64,000 bases of DNA from Dehalococcoidia bacterium UBA2588 (GCA_002339805.1 DDKW01000017.1:44272-108271), one strand, 5' to 3'; counted from the stretch's first letter, positions 33,285 to 43,088 are shown. Notes: generated from the letters alone by a model not told the origin. Translations and numbers: made by a program.

Positions 33285-34031
33285 ATGCCGAACTTACCGT
33301 TTCATATAGCAACAGCACACAAAATAGCTGATGTTTTGGGTGACAAATATGTTCAGAAAGACATGATAGGGTATTGTTTGTTTGGCTCTACTGTCCCTGA
33401 TATTCGAGCTATGACCAAGAATTCTAGGGCTCAAACACACTTTACTGAGTTGACTGTAACGGATATTGGAACTGGAGCTAAAAACATGTTTGATTCATAT
33501 CCTGAATTGATCATGGAATCAAATGATGCACCTATGAAGGCTTTTATGTGTGGATATATAAGTCATTTGATTTGTGATGAAACGTGGATAACACGGATGT
33601 ATCGACCACACTTTTCTCAAGAGCATAGAAGTTGTACAGAAATTGAATCTAACCTTTGGGATAGAGCTTTGCAACTAGAATTGGATCGTGATTCTCTTTC
33701 GGTGATAGAACAGAATGGATTGCTAGAGCCATTTCCTATGGACTTAAATGGGATCGAATTAGCATTTGTGTCTGAAAACGAATTATGTGACTGGCAAGAA
33801 TGGGTAATGAAATTAAGTGGTCGTGGTTTTTCTTGGGATAGGCTGTACAATGCTATGAATCGAATGCACCGGGATGATTCTTCGGTCTCAACTATGGTTG
33901 ATGATTTTATAATCGATATAGAATCTAATTTGGATATAATACATGATTACCTGGAAACCGATATACTTTCCTGGTATCTGGATAACACCGTATCTGTATC
34001 TGTTGAAACAATTAAGAGGTATATAAAGTGA
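33285..34031 (+). CDS. Zinc-dependent phospholipase C-like protein in the his operon
   Basis: 248 residues. The N-terminus PNLPFHIATAHKIADVL, then GYCLFGSTVPDIRAM, QTHFTEL and FMCGYISHLICDETWITRMY match the His/Asp-rich pattern of the zinc-dependent phospholipase C fold. The family name is structural; many bacterial members have no proven lipase activity. No signal peptide. It overlaps hisD by four bases (ATGs interlocked), so it is co-translated with the his genes, although no histidine role is known. Confidence 0.7.
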   Translation: MPNLPFHIATAHKIADVLGDKYVQKDMIGYCLFGSTVPDIRAMTKNSRAQTHFTELTVTDIGTGAKNMFDSYPELIMESNDAPMKAFMCGYISHLICDETWITRMYRPHFSQEHRSCTEIESNLWDRALQLELDRDSLSVIEQNGLLEPFPMDLNGIELAFVSENELCDWQEWVMKLSGRGFSWDRLYNAMNRMHRDDSSVSTMVDDFIIDIESNLDIIHDYLETDILSWYLDNTVSVSVETIKRYIK

Positions 34032-35383
34032 AACTGACATTACTGAAAGGAACTTCAGAGGCGTCTGATTTATTACAAAGACAAGATCCTTTAGATATGG
34101 ATGCAATTTCTAGTACTGTCATACAAAGGACAGAAGAAGTGTTTGGAGCAGGTGTATCTCCTGCGCAGTCTGTTGTGAAAATCATTGAAGAAGTTCGTCA
34201 GAATGGAGATAAAGCTGTTTTAAAGTATGCCAGGATGTTTGATGATCCAGATATTAGCAGCACCTCATATGACTTGTCTTTGCTCGACCAAGCCGAATCT
34301 CAAATTCCCAAAAAATTGTGGAATTCTCTGGAATTAGCAGCTGAACGGATTCGTGACTTTCATTCCAAGACCATGCCTAAAATGGAGATTAAAACTTCGG
34401 CTGGTATATCAGAAATTGTTAAACCTCTCCAAAACATAGGGGTGTATGTGCCTGGTGGCACAGCGGCATATCCTTCTACAGTTCTTATGACAGTTATTCC
34501 CGCTAAAATTGCAGGATGCGAATCGGTATGTATGGTCACCCCTAAACTCGCAGGCCGAGATATGAATCCGGTGGTTTTGGCAGCAGCAAAATTAGCTGGT
34601 GTGGATGCTGTGTATCAAGTGGGAGGTGTTCCTAGTATTGCCGCCTTAGCTTATGGTACTGAGACCATTCCTAAAGTTGATAAAATATGTGGCCCCGGTA
34701 ATGTGTTGGTTGCATACGCTAAGAAGATGGTCCAAGGTCAGGTGGACATAGATGGCATTTTTGGACCTACTGAAACTATAGTTATTGCTGATAAATCTGC
34801 GTCTGCTGAATTTTGTGCAGCTGATATGATAGCGCAGGCGGAACATGATCCTATGGCTACAGCTATACTTATAACCGATGATTGTAATTTAATAGGAGAG
34901 GTCGAAAATGCTTTAGACAGTCAACTTAGTCAGCATGACAGAGGAGAACTTGCGCGCCAAGCGCTTCTTACAAGAGGGAAAATAGTACTTGTTGAAAATT
35001 TGGCAGAAGGCATTGAGATTGCGAACTCTGTAGCTCCTGAACATTTGTGTTTGATGGTTGAAAATACTGCATATTGGAAAACCCAAGTTAAGAATGCAGG
35101 AGGCTTGTTTTTAGGAGAGTATTCACCTGAAGTAATGGGTGATTATGTTGCAGGACCCAGCCATGTAATGCCAACAGGGGGCACTGCACGGTTTAGTTCA
35201 GCATTAAGCGTGCATCATTTTTTAAAAACGATGCCAGTCGTTGAGTTAACTAGCAAAGAATTTGGCGCCTTGGCTCCAGATGCAGTTAATATCGCTCAAG
35301 CGGAAGGCCTGACGGCCCATTCAAATGCGCTGTCTATCAGATTGGATAATTTGTCAAAAAATGTTCAGAAAGGGAGTGTATAG
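34028..35383 (+). CDS. hisD: Histidinol dehydrogenase
   Basis: 451 residues from GTG 34028. Diagnostic segments are GGTAAYPSTVLMTVIPAKIAG, the NAD-binding GGVPSIAALAYGTETIPKVDKICGPGN, zinc ligands in AQAEHDP, VAPEHLCLMVEN and AGPSHVMPTGGTARFSS. Performs the last two steps of histidine synthesis, histidinol to histidine. Typical size for the family. Confidence 0.94.
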   Translation: MKLTLLKGTSEASDLLQRQDPLDMDAISSTVIQRTEEVFGAGVSPAQSVVKIIEEVRQNGDKAVLKYARMFDDPDISSTSYDLSLLDQAESQIPKKLWNSLELAAERIRDFHSKTMPKMEIKTSAGISEIVKPLQNIGVYVPGGTAAYPSTVLMTVIPAKIAGCESVCMVTPKLAGRDMNPVVLAAAKLAGVDAVYQVGGVPSIAALAYGTETIPKVDKICGPGNVLVAYAKKMVQGQVDIDGIFGPTETIVIADKSASAEFCAADMIAQAEHDPMATAILITDDCNLIGEVENALDSQLSQHDRGELARQALLTRGKIVLVENLAEGIEIANSVAPEHLCLMVENTAYWKTQVKNAGGLFLGEYSPEVMGDYVAGPSHVMPTGGTARFSSALSVHHFLKTMPVVELTSKEFGALAPDAVNIAQAEGLTAHSNALSIRLDNLSKNVQKGSV

Positions 35384-35384
35384 A

Positions 35385-36479
35385 GTGTCTCATTGGAAAG
35401 AACTTCTTTTAGACCATATAAAAGCTATTGAAACCTATCAAGGTGTAGAATCTCCGGACACAATCGCAGCAAAAACAGGCATTAATATAGACGATATCAT
35501 CAAATTAAATGGTAATGAGAATCCATATGGTTTCAGTGCGATGGTAAAAACTTATTTAGGGAACTACGATAATTATAATTTATATCCAGATCCCAATCAG
35601 GAAAAACTCAGGCATACTCTAGCGGAATATGCAGGGACTGATTATCAGAATATAGTGGCAGGTAATGGAGCTGATGAATTAATAGATCTTTTGATTAGGA
35701 TATTCGTCGGTATTGGTGATGAAGTAATAATACCAACTCCTACGTTTGGAATGTACTCGTTCGGCACAGAGATAGTTGGCGGCAGAGTAATTAATGTTCC
35801 TAGAGATGATGGATATGACATTAATGTGAAAGAAATCATTGAAGCAATCACAGATCGTACTAAGATCATATTCTTGACCTCTCCAAATAACCCTACGGGT
35901 AACTTGGTTTCCTCGGAGGATGTATCGGAACTGCTGGAAAATGATGTCATTGTAGTGGTCGATGAAACTTATTATGAATTTTGTAAAATGACACATATGG
36001 GGTTGCTCTTGGATTACCCTAATCTGGTGATATTAAGAACGTTCAGTAAATGGGCGGGTTTAGCTGGCTTGCGTATAGGTTTTGGTATTATGGATCCCGA
36101 ATTAGTTGAGACAATAATGGCAATGAAACCCCCATATAATGTGAATTTAGCTGCTGAGATAGCCATATATGCCTCTCTTGAAGACAAAGATAGGTTAATT
36201 GCTAGGGTGGATGAGATAGTTTCGGAAAGGGAAAGAGTATTTGGCATATTGAATGGTCTAGAAGGTATAAAATTGTATCCATCTATGGGTAATTTCATCT
36301 TATGTGAGTTCAATGGAGGTATCGGCAAAGTAATTTATGATGCTTTATGTGAAAAAGGCATATACTTAAGATACTTCGGTAAACCCCCTTTGGACGATTC
36401 CATCAGATTTAGCATAGGGAAACCTAAAGAAAATGAAATAGTGATGCGAGAAATAACGACAATTCTCGATGGGAGATAA
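35385..36479 (+). CDS. hisC: Histidinol-phosphate aminotransferase
   Basis: 364 residues from GTG 35385, which has AGGGAG eight bases upstream and begins one base after the hisD stop; the longer frame from 35325 overlaps hisD and is less likely. PLP-enzyme landmarks: LNGNENPYGFS, GNGADELIDLL, LTSPNNPTGN, DETYYEF, the Schiff-base Lys in RTFSKWAGLAGLRIGF, and the final RFSIG arginine. Converts imidazole acetol phosphate to histidinol phosphate. Confidence 0.92.
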   Translation: MSHWKELLLDHIKAIETYQGVESPDTIAAKTGINIDDIIKLNGNENPYGFSAMVKTYLGNYDNYNLYPDPNQEKLRHTLAEYAGTDYQNIVAGNGADELIDLLIRIFVGIGDEVIIPTPTFGMYSFGTEIVGGRVINVPRDDGYDINVKEIIEAITDRTKIIFLTSPNNPTGNLVSSEDVSELLENDVIVVVDETYYEFCKMTHMGLLLDYPNLVILRTFSKWAGLAGLRIGFGIMDPELVETIMAMKPPYNVNLAAEIAIYASLEDKDRLIARVDEIVSERERVFGILNGLEGIKLYPSMGNFILCEFNGGIGKVIYDALCEKGIYLRYFGKPPLDDSIRFSIGKPKENEIVMREITTILDGR

Positions 36480-36484
36480 ATGCA

Positions 36485-37078
36485 ATGAGTCGAAAAGCAA
36501 CAATAAACAGGAAAACTGGAGAGACAGACATATCGATGACTTTGGATCTGGAAGGGACTGGCCAATATACAGTGTCTACGGGGAATGGGTTTTTGGATCA
36601 CATGCTCGCCCAAATTTCCAGGCATGGGTTATTTGACCTGGACGTCAAAGCCAAAGGTGATATAGAGACAGGTTGGCATCATTTAGTAGAAGATTGTGGA
36701 ATAGTGTTCGGACAGGTATTTGCGAAAGCTTTGGGTTCTCCGGTTGGTATAATACGAATGGCTCATTGTTACGTACCTCTAGATGAAACTTTAGCCAGAG
36801 TGGTAGTTGATTTGAGTGGAAGACCACATGCACAAATCCGAACAGGTTTGGATGATGTGATGGTTGAGACTCTTCCGGGTGATCTGGTTGGTCATTTTCT
36901 TGAGTCTTTCGCGTATGAAGCAAAAGTAAATTTGCATGCAGAAGTGTTAACAGGACAAAGCCCTCATCATAAAGCAGAAGCAATTTTCAAAGGATTAGCG
37001 AGGGCTCTAAGAGAAGCGGTTACAATAGATCAAAGAGCCCCAGATTCAGTGCCAAGTACTAAAGATTCCTTAGGTTAG
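36485..37078 (+). CDS. hisB: Imidazoleglycerol-phosphate dehydratase
   Basis: 197 residues, the monofunctional form. The manganese-binding His motifs are visible: FLDHMLAQISRHGLFD, HHLVEDCG and the C-terminal SPHHKAEAIFKGLARALREA. Dehydrates imidazoleglycerol phosphate. Last gene of the his run; it is five bases after hisC and converges on the enoyl-CoA hydratase gene. Confidence 0.94.
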   Translation: MSRKATINRKTGETDISMTLDLEGTGQYTVSTGNGFLDHMLAQISRHGLFDLDVKAKGDIETGWHHLVEDCGIVFGQVFAKALGSPVGIIRMAHCYVPLDETLARVVVDLSGRPHAQIRTGLDDVMVETLPGDLVGHFLESFAYEAKVNLHAEVLTGQSPHHKAEAIFKGLARALREAVTIDQRAPDSVPSTKDSLG

Positions 37079-37082
37079 GTTT

Positions 37083-37853
37083 TCATCTACCTTTACGTGC
37101 TATGAATTCCGGGAAGGCGTCTTCTGCCTTAGCTCCGCGCATGACATTAGCTGTGAAGTAGGTCTCATTTTCCCATTGTGTTTTCAAGTTTTCACCTAGT
37201 CCTTGAAGCATTAACTCTTTAATTCCAATAACTGATTCTCTGTGGTTATTAGCGATAGAAGTAGCAATTTCCATTGTTTTATTCAGAAGTTGGTTAGAAG
37301 GAACTAAGTGATTTATGAGTCCTATCCGATATGCCTCTTCTGCAGCTACAACTCGACCTGTGAAGAGCAACTCTTTGGCCATAGGCCAGCCAACTTGATT
37401 AGGAAGAGTCCAAGAACAGTTAATCCTTCCATAAGCCGCAGCCAAGAACCTAAAGCTAGAATTCTCGCAACCAATTCTGAAATCTAAAGATGATGACAAG
37501 ACTGCTCCACCCCCATATGCCAGACCGTTAATCATTCCTATGACTGGTTTTGGGCTAGCGCTGATTTCATAGCTACCTTTCTGCCGTTCTGTAGACCATT
37601 CATCTAGTTGTTCTTGAGTATACAGTTGGTCATTTTCTCGCTGTTCATGAATGTCCCCTCCTGCGGTAAATGCCTTTTCTCCTGATCCCGTTATTACTAA
37701 ACATCCTACGTTTGTGTCTTCGTTTAACGTGGTTACGGCATCATGAAGTTCAGAAGATAATTTTCTGTTCATTGCATTCAGAACTTCAGGACGGTTAAGA
37801 GTAATTAATCCGACTCCAGATTCTATTCTAGTGAGTATGTGTTCGTAAGCCAT
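37083..37853 (-). CDS. Enoyl-CoA hydratase/isomerase family (crotonase)
   Basis: 256 residues, one crotonase domain. Segments GVGLITLNRPEVLNAMN, SGEKAFTAGGDI and INGLAYGGGAVLSSSLDFRIG (oxyanion-hole glycines) are typical. Neither classical catalytic Glu is obvious in the position after the oxyanion loop (NCSWTLPNQVGWPMAKELLFTG), so isomerase or other crotonase chemistry is possible. Hydrates or isomerises an unidentified enoyl-CoA. Confidence 0.85.
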   Translation of the reverse strand: MAYEHILTRIESGVGLITLNRPEVLNAMNRKLSSELHDAVTTLNEDTNVGCLVITGSGEKAFTAGGDIHEQRENDQLYTQEQLDEWSTERQKGSYEISASPKPVIGMINGLAYGGGAVLSSSLDFRIGCENSSFRFLAAAYGRINCSWTLPNQVGWPMAKELLFTGRVVAAEEAYRIGLINHLVPSNQLLNKTMEIATSIANNHRESVIGIKELMLQGLGENLKTQWENETYFTANVMRGAKAEDAFPEFIARKGR

Positions 37854-37962
37854 TTTACAATCCTATATTTTTATCATGATTCTATGCGGTCTCTGGTGGT
37901 CAGTCAAATATTTAGGACTTAAATGGATGACCTGATGTTCTTCAAATTATCTTGCCCGGTAG

Positions 37963-37968
37963 TATAAT
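37963..37968 (+). promoter_or_regulatory. Predicted -10 element of the flavoprotein gene
   Basis: A perfect TATAAT at 37963-37968, 26 bases before ATG 37994, with a weak TTCAAA at 37941-37946 (16-base spacer). The rest of the 140-base gap from 37854 shows nothing else I can name. Confidence 0.45.
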
Positions 37969-37993
37969 TTATATGTAGTAAGGAATTATTTCA

Positions 37994-39223
37994 ATGGATG
38001 ATGTGATAATAGTAGGTGCAGGACCTGCAGGCGCGAACACCGCTCTAGGCCTAACTAAGTCTGGGCATTCCGTTACCGTGATTGATAGCCGAACACTTTT
38101 GGGGGATAAAGTGTGTACTGGGATCATCGGTTCAGAATGTGTAGATAAATATCCTCCTGCACCCAACATAATATTTGGTGAACCTACTTCAGCAATTGTT
38201 ACGACTGCGAATGGTAAAGAGTACTATTTTTCTACCAGTTATCCTCAAGCGAGCGTAATTGATAGGACAGAGTATGTGGCTGAATTTTCTAGACAAGCAC
38301 AAAATAATGGAGCTAAATATTTCCTTGATGAAAGAGTGACATCAGTCAATGTAATGGAGTCTCACGTAAAAGTGAGTACAACACAACGGAATTTGACGGC
38401 TAGATGTGTAGTGGTAGCTTCCGGATTTGGAACTTCGTTACTATCACAAGTTGGGCTATCGAAAAGCTATGAATATATGGTTGGCTCACAAGTGGAAGTG
38501 GAAATTCAAAATATTCAGAGCGTGCGGGTATACTTGGATTCGCTAAAGACTCCGGGGTTTTTTTCTTGGATAACTCCCACAACCAATAATAAAGGTTTGG
38601 TAGGAGTGATATCTGACAATAAATCAAAACATAAACTTGAGGAATTACTAAAACATTTAGCCCTAACCGATGTAATTGATAAGGTGTGTGGCCCAAGCAG
38701 GTCATGGGGTATCCCTCTGAAACCGATCAATCAAACTTATAGTGATCGAGTACTGGTTGTAGGGGATGCTGCTGGACAAATCAAACCTATTACAGGAGGA
38801 GGAATTTTTTATTCCTTGTTATGTGGTGATATCGCCGCTTCAGTCTTGAATGAATGTCTTAGGAATAAAGATTTGTCTGCCGCTGCTTTAAGCGAATACG
38901 AAGTGTTGTGGAAAAAAGAAATAGGTAAAGAGATACTATCAAGTTATGGTATCAGAAAATTCGTTGAACGAATTCCTAGAAAAATACAGAGCCAATTAGT
39001 GCGAGTGGCCAAAGCTCACAGCCTAATAGAAGATATAATCATGAATAAAGGAATGTTTGACTTGCATTCTCAGATTTTTTCAGCAATGTTTTCGCACCCC
39101 GCGGTTTCTTGGATCTTTAGGAAAAACTCCATGGATTCTCAAGGGTCAAAATTTGTGCAGGACAAGATTGTAGAAATAGGAACTAACAAACAGATTGAGG
39201 AAAATGAATTAGTTAGTCGGTAA
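37994..39223 (+). CDS. Geranylgeranyl-reductase-family FAD oxidoreductase
   Basis: 409 residues. The FAD-binding motif VIIVGAGPAGANTALGL is at the N-terminus, then GDKVCTGIIGSECVDKYPP, the family's Cys-containing loop, RCVVVASG, and VLVVGDAAGQIKPITGGGIFYSLLCGDIAA. Members reduce double bonds of polyprenyl groups (chlorophyll, menaquinone or archaeal-type lipids) or related isoprenoids. No phototrophy genes are nearby, so quinone or membrane-lipid prenyl saturation is the more likely role. Confidence 0.83.
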   Translation: MDDVIIVGAGPAGANTALGLTKSGHSVTVIDSRTLLGDKVCTGIIGSECVDKYPPAPNIIFGEPTSAIVTTANGKEYYFSTSYPQASVIDRTEYVAEFSRQAQNNGAKYFLDERVTSVNVMESHVKVSTTQRNLTARCVVVASGFGTSLLSQVGLSKSYEYMVGSQVEVEIQNIQSVRVYLDSLKTPGFFSWITPTTNNKGLVGVISDNKSKHKLEELLKHLALTDVIDKVCGPSRSWGIPLKPINQTYSDRVLVVGDAAGQIKPITGGGIFYSLLCGDIAASVLNECLRNKDLSAAALSEYEVLWKKEIGKEILSSYGIRKFVERIPRKIQSQLVRVAKAHSLIEDIIMNKGMFDLHSQIFSAMFSHPAVSWIFRKNSMDSQGSKFVQDKIVEIGTNKQIEENELVSR

Positions 39224-39853
39224 TTACTGCAAAGCTGGGACTACTACAAGTCCTTCTTCAGGAGTACCCAGCGAATCAGTCAATTGAGAATGATGAAGTC
39301 CTGCGGTGTAGGCACTTAGCGCAGCGTTGTAAGTATTCTTGTCCCATTGAGAGATATCTGACTGCAATCGTAGGAATGGATAGGTGTGTGGATAATTATT
39401 CTGGAATCCAGATAACTCTGTCTTATGAGAGGGCTGATCCTGGAATAAAATACTCTTTGTAGCGTGTGGGTAAGTTTCTATTACTTTGTAGCCTTTAGAA
39501 TTTAATTGATTAGAGATGTTGATGCTTCTGTAAATTAATGTTTTAGAAATTGAGCCTCTGGCAGTGTAAAAACAACTGATGGACATTGAGGCCATTTGGA
39601 TTTCAGAGATTCGTCCCTTATTGCCGGTTATTGAATATTTGCATTCGCAACTTGTTTCCAAACAACATAGTCCTAGAGGAAGAGAAGTTGGGGAACCTAT
39701 CGCTAGAATTGAAGGAGAGATCCGATCCATGATATCGTAAAATTCCTCATCCTTTTTAAATGTATATACCTTCGTGGCCTGCAAATCTGGATTAAGTAAG
39801 ACTATGGTGCTTTGGTATTTGTCGTTTGCTCTGATATGCAGTCCTGCGAACAT
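39224..39853 (-). CDS. DUF429-like protein
   Basis: 209 residues. The order of motifs follows DUF429 proteins, an RNase H-like fold family of unknown role: N-terminal GLHI strand, ILAIGSPTSLPLG, a Cys-bearing loop, GYKVIETYPHATKSILF, AALSAYTAGLHHSQL and EEGLVVVPALQ. The first acidic residue of the RNase H-like site appears replaced (GLHI for GID), so nuclease activity is doubtful. It ends seven bases before meaB in the same direction. Confidence 0.65.
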   Translation of the reverse strand: MFAGLHIRANDKYQSTIVLLNPDLQATKVYTFKKDEEFYDIMDRISPSILAIGSPTSLPLGLCCLETSCECKYSITGNKGRISEIQMASMSISCFYTARGSISKTLIYRSINISNQLNSKGYKVIETYPHATKSILFQDQPSHKTELSGFQNNYPHTYPFLRLQSDISQWDKNTYNAALSAYTAGLHHSQLTDSLGTPEEGLVVVPALQ

Positions 39854-39860
39854 GTGGTAA

Positions 39861-40817
39861 TTACTCCTTCTCGATAATCTCCTTAAGTTTATTCATTATG
39901 ATATTAGATGATGTATAGGGATCTGCAGATCTTGTTTTCACTTCATCTAATATCTGTGTGAATTCTGGTGTATTGTTTACGAACTCACTAATATAGTTAA
40001 GGCTCAAATAGTTTATAATTTCATAAGTTTCATTGCTACGCTGAGTTCCTTTTCTTTCGGCTAAGTTACCTGTGCTTTTCATGTGGTCGTGATATGTCAG
40101 AATTTCTTGTAACATTTCAGGAACCCCTTTTCCGCTGGTTGCTTGCGTTTTCGCTATCCTTGGTGCGGGCGCTGGTCCTTTATGCTGGGATATTATGGTA
40201 GCGTTGAGGTCTGCTATCAACCTATCTGCCCCTGGTCTATCAGCTTTGTTTATAACGTATAAGTCGGCTATCTCCATTAACCCTGCCTTGATCATCTGAA
40301 TGGAATCACCAGATTCTGGGGTCAGTATCACTGCAACGAGATCGGCGAAGTTCATGATTTTTACTTCTGTTTGACCTACACCAACCGTTTCAATCATGAT
40401 AACGTCAAAGTTAGCAGCGTCTAACAGTCTAATCATACTACCTAAGATCATAGGGATACCGCCACTTTCTCCTCGAGAGGATAAACTTCTAATATATACT
40501 GATTCATCATTGTGTTGGTCAGCCATTCTGATCCTGTCACCTAATATAGCGCCACCGGAATAGGGACTTGATGGGTCAACTGCAAGAACAGCGACTGTCA
40601 TATTTAGTTTCCGAATTTCATTGATGAGTTGGTTTACTAGTGTGCTTTTGCCTGCGCCTGGGGAGCCTGTAATACCTAGTGTGATTGCATTGCCTGTGTG
40701 GTTGTCTATAGTGGATAGGATGCGAAAGGCTTGCTCGTCGAGCTGCTCAATCATAGAAATCATTCTTGATATAGTTCGAACATCCGCTTCTAATATTTTA
40801 TTGACTTCAATATTCAT
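39861..40817 (-). CDS. meaB: Methylmalonyl-CoA mutase-associated GTPase MeaB
   Basis: 318 residues, G3E GTPase family. P-loop GITGSPGAGKSTL near residues 48-60, VDPSSPYSGGAILGDRIRM, IETVGVGQTEV, and the base-recognition motif VINKADRPGAD. Protects and reloads the B12-dependent acyl-CoA mutase with cofactor. The mutase itself is not in the window. Consistent with the B12 synthesis genes elsewhere here. Confidence 0.92.
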   Translation of the reverse strand: MNIEVNKILEADVRTISRMISMIEQLDEQAFRILSTIDNHTGNAITLGITGSPGAGKSTLVNQLINEIRKLNMTVAVLAVDPSSPYSGGAILGDRIRMADQHNDESVYIRSLSSRGESGGIPMILGSMIRLLDAANFDVIMIETVGVGQTEVKIMNFADLVAVILTPESGDSIQMIKAGLMEIADLYVINKADRPGADRLIADLNATIISQHKGPAPAPRIAKTQATSGKGVPEMLQEILTYHDHMKSTGNLAERKGTQRSNETYEIINYLSLNYISEFVNNTPEFTQILDEVKTRSADPYTSSNIIMNKLKEIIEKE

Positions 40818-40856
40818 AAATATATTAATTGGGTCAAGGGTAGTGCTATGGCTTAA

Positions 40857-43034
40857 TTAATGAGTGCTACTTACTTCTAATAGATCGTGTCTGGTTCCCC
40901 ATTTTTTTAGGAATCTGCCAAAATTTTTCACACTGAGTTCATCTCTCTGATTTTCGTCTAATTCGGTCCATTGACGGTGCTCATGTCTCAATATGGGAAT
41001 ACGGCCGTCCGCGATTACTTCCATGTGTAGATTTTTGATTTGAAAACTGTAATCAATATCAAGATTACGATAAAAACGAAAACATTCTCTCATAAGCCCC
41101 GTTTCTTCGATTATACCTCTGGGAAATATCATGCAATATCCTTGCATCGCATCCGCTGGTCCAGATTCCACTTCCTCATGGAAGTGTTGCATATCATCTG
41201 ATTTGAGCCCAAATGGACCGAGTAGCCCCAGGTTCGAGTTGTCCGCAAAAGATTGGGATACTATTGAGCAGATATCTCCTGTAATTTCTGCAGACGCATC
41301 TAATATTATTATGAACTTACCGGTACTTAACTTGATACCAATGTTCTTGGCAGCTGCATCACCTAGAACATGATCACAATGAACGACTGTTATGTTTTCT
41401 CTGGTGCAGGCCAACTCCTCTAAGTATTCCCCGGTTCCATCAGTTGATCCGTTGTCTATGGCTATGATTTCAAAACTAGACGTTTGAGCCTGATTTTCTA
41501 TCGCTGCTAAACACCTGGATATATCGTCTTTGTAGCCATATGCATTTAAAATAAATGTGTAGTCATAGGCATTAGGCTGGTTAAGGCGAGAATCTATTTC
41601 TTTACCAGATGAGACTGAGGGCCATTTTTCTACTATCCTTTCCAGATACATTTTAGGCCTGATAATCGTGTCTTGTTGGTAGTCTTGTATGATGTAGCCT
41701 TCCGCTGATAGGCTAGCTCGGATTTCATCAGATTCTTGGTAGGATGCTAGGGATCGCAAATTTGAACGTTCTTTGGCTTGAGAAGTGACCGGACTAGGGA
41801 TTTTAAAATCATCAAAAGGTTCGTTCAATCCTAATCCAAGGACACAATCGAATGCTAATAAAAGGTAAGCTTTTTCGCCATTGGAAGAATCTGATTTAAT
41901 AATTTTCCATAAATAAGCTAGTCCTCCTGGTAGGTCTAAGTCATTTTCTACGATATTCATGAACGCTTCTTGTTTTTGCAAAGTTTCCGCAGATGGGACA
42001 AAGCGTTCGTATTCTGATTGCCAATTCCATAATCGTATTCGAAGTGAATCTAGAGCTTTCTGACTGGCTCGTAATGATGAGAATGTGAAATTCATTCTAT
42101 GGCGGTATCGGACAGTTAGGCACAAATACCTAAATGCTAATGGACTAAACCCCCTTTCTATCAGGTCGCGTATCATAAACACATTTCCAGAGGATTTTGC
42201 CATTTTTGCCCCGTCTGCAAGCAAGTGTTGACCATGGATCCAATAGTTTACATGTTTGTCATTGTAAACAGCTTCGCTCTGAGCTATTTCATCTTCATGA
42301 TGTGGGAATACATTATCAATCCCACCGGTGTGGATATCGAATTTCTCGTGGAGATACTTACCTGCCATCGCAGAGCACTCGATATGCCATCCAGGGAATC
42401 CTGGTCCCCATTCACTGTCCCAATAAACATCTCTGCCCGGCTCTGCCTTCTTCCACAGTGTAAAGTCCCTAGGGTCACGTTTTAGAGGGTCTGTCTCCAT
42501 CCGGACCCCCTCTAATAGATTGCCTCCCACATTTCTGGAAAGTTTTCCATAGTCAGGGAATTTACCTACGTCGTAATATATATTTCCCTCGGCTAGATAG
42601 GCTCGCTCGTTTTGCAACAGTATTTTAACCATTTCTAGCATTTCAGGAATGTGGTCTGTGGCCCAAGGATATTGAGTTGCAGGGAGTATGTTCAAGAGCG
42701 ATTCATCTTCATGAAACTGTTGGGCGTAAAATTGAGCTATTTCTCCAATGGTTTTGCCCTCTGAGAGAGCCGCTAGGATCATTTTGTCCCCGCCCGTCTC
42801 TAGCAATTCTTGCCTCATGTGTCCTACGTCTGTGATGTTTTTAATGTGGTTGACTTGATGCCCGCGGTATTCTAATAAACGTCTAATGAAGTCGGCCATC
42901 ATGTAGGTGCGCATGTTGCCAATATGTGCGTATCTGTAGACTGTGGGACCGCAAGTGTACATTCCAATCTTTCCAGAATTAATCGGGACGATTTCTTCTA
43001 TTGTTTTTGACAACGTATTAAGTATTTTCAGCAC
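40857..43034 (-). CDS. cysS: Cysteinyl-tRNA synthetase fused to a family 2 glycosyltransferase domain
   Basis: 725 residues in one uninterrupted frame. Residues 1-460 are a complete CysRS: zinc ligands Cys28, Cys220, His245 and Glu249, AHIGN (36-40), GWHIECSAMA, and KMAKS (277-281), ending with the usual EIRASLSAEGYIIQD segment. After a linker (460-488), residues 490-715 form a GT-A glycosyltransferase domain: YTFILNAYGYKDDISRCL, the nucleotide-sugar loop IIAIDNGSTDGTGEYL (523-538), and a divergent DxD region at ILDAS (577-581). CysRS elsewhere ends near residue 460-500. I know of no characterised enzyme with this architecture; the glycosyltransferase role is unknown. Confidence 0.85.
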   Translation of the reverse strand: MLKILNTLSKTIEEIVPINSGKIGMYTCGPTVYRYAHIGNMRTYMMADFIRRLLEYRGHQVNHIKNITDVGHMRQELLETGGDKMILAALSEGKTIGEIAQFYAQQFHEDESLLNILPATQYPWATDHIPEMLEMVKILLQNERAYLAEGNIYYDVGKFPDYGKLSRNVGGNLLEGVRMETDPLKRDPRDFTLWKKAEPGRDVYWDSEWGPGFPGWHIECSAMAGKYLHEKFDIHTGGIDNVFPHHEDEIAQSEAVYNDKHVNYWIHGQHLLADGAKMAKSSGNVFMIRDLIERGFSPLAFRYLCLTVRYRHRMNFTFSSLRASQKALDSLRIRLWNWQSEYERFVPSAETLQKQEAFMNIVENDLDLPGGLAYLWKIIKSDSSNGEKAYLLLAFDCVLGLGLNEPFDDFKIPSPVTSQAKERSNLRSLASYQESDEIRASLSAEGYIIQDYQQDTIIRPKMYLERIVEKWPSVSSGKEIDSRLNQPNAYDYTFILNAYGYKDDISRCLAAIENQAQTSSFEIIAIDNGSTDGTGEYLEELACTRENITVVHCDHVLGDAAAKNIGIKLSTGKFIIILDASAEITGDICSIVSQSFADNSNLGLLGPFGLKSDDMQHFHEEVESGPADAMQGYCMIFPRGIIEETGLMRECFRFYRNLDIDYSFQIKNLHMEVIADGRIPILRHEHRQWTELDENQRDELSVKNFGRFLKKWGTRHDLLEVSSTH

Positions 43035-43088
43035 TGCAAATCTCCCAGTGATTTATATTATACACAGATAGCGACTTGTTATGGAACG

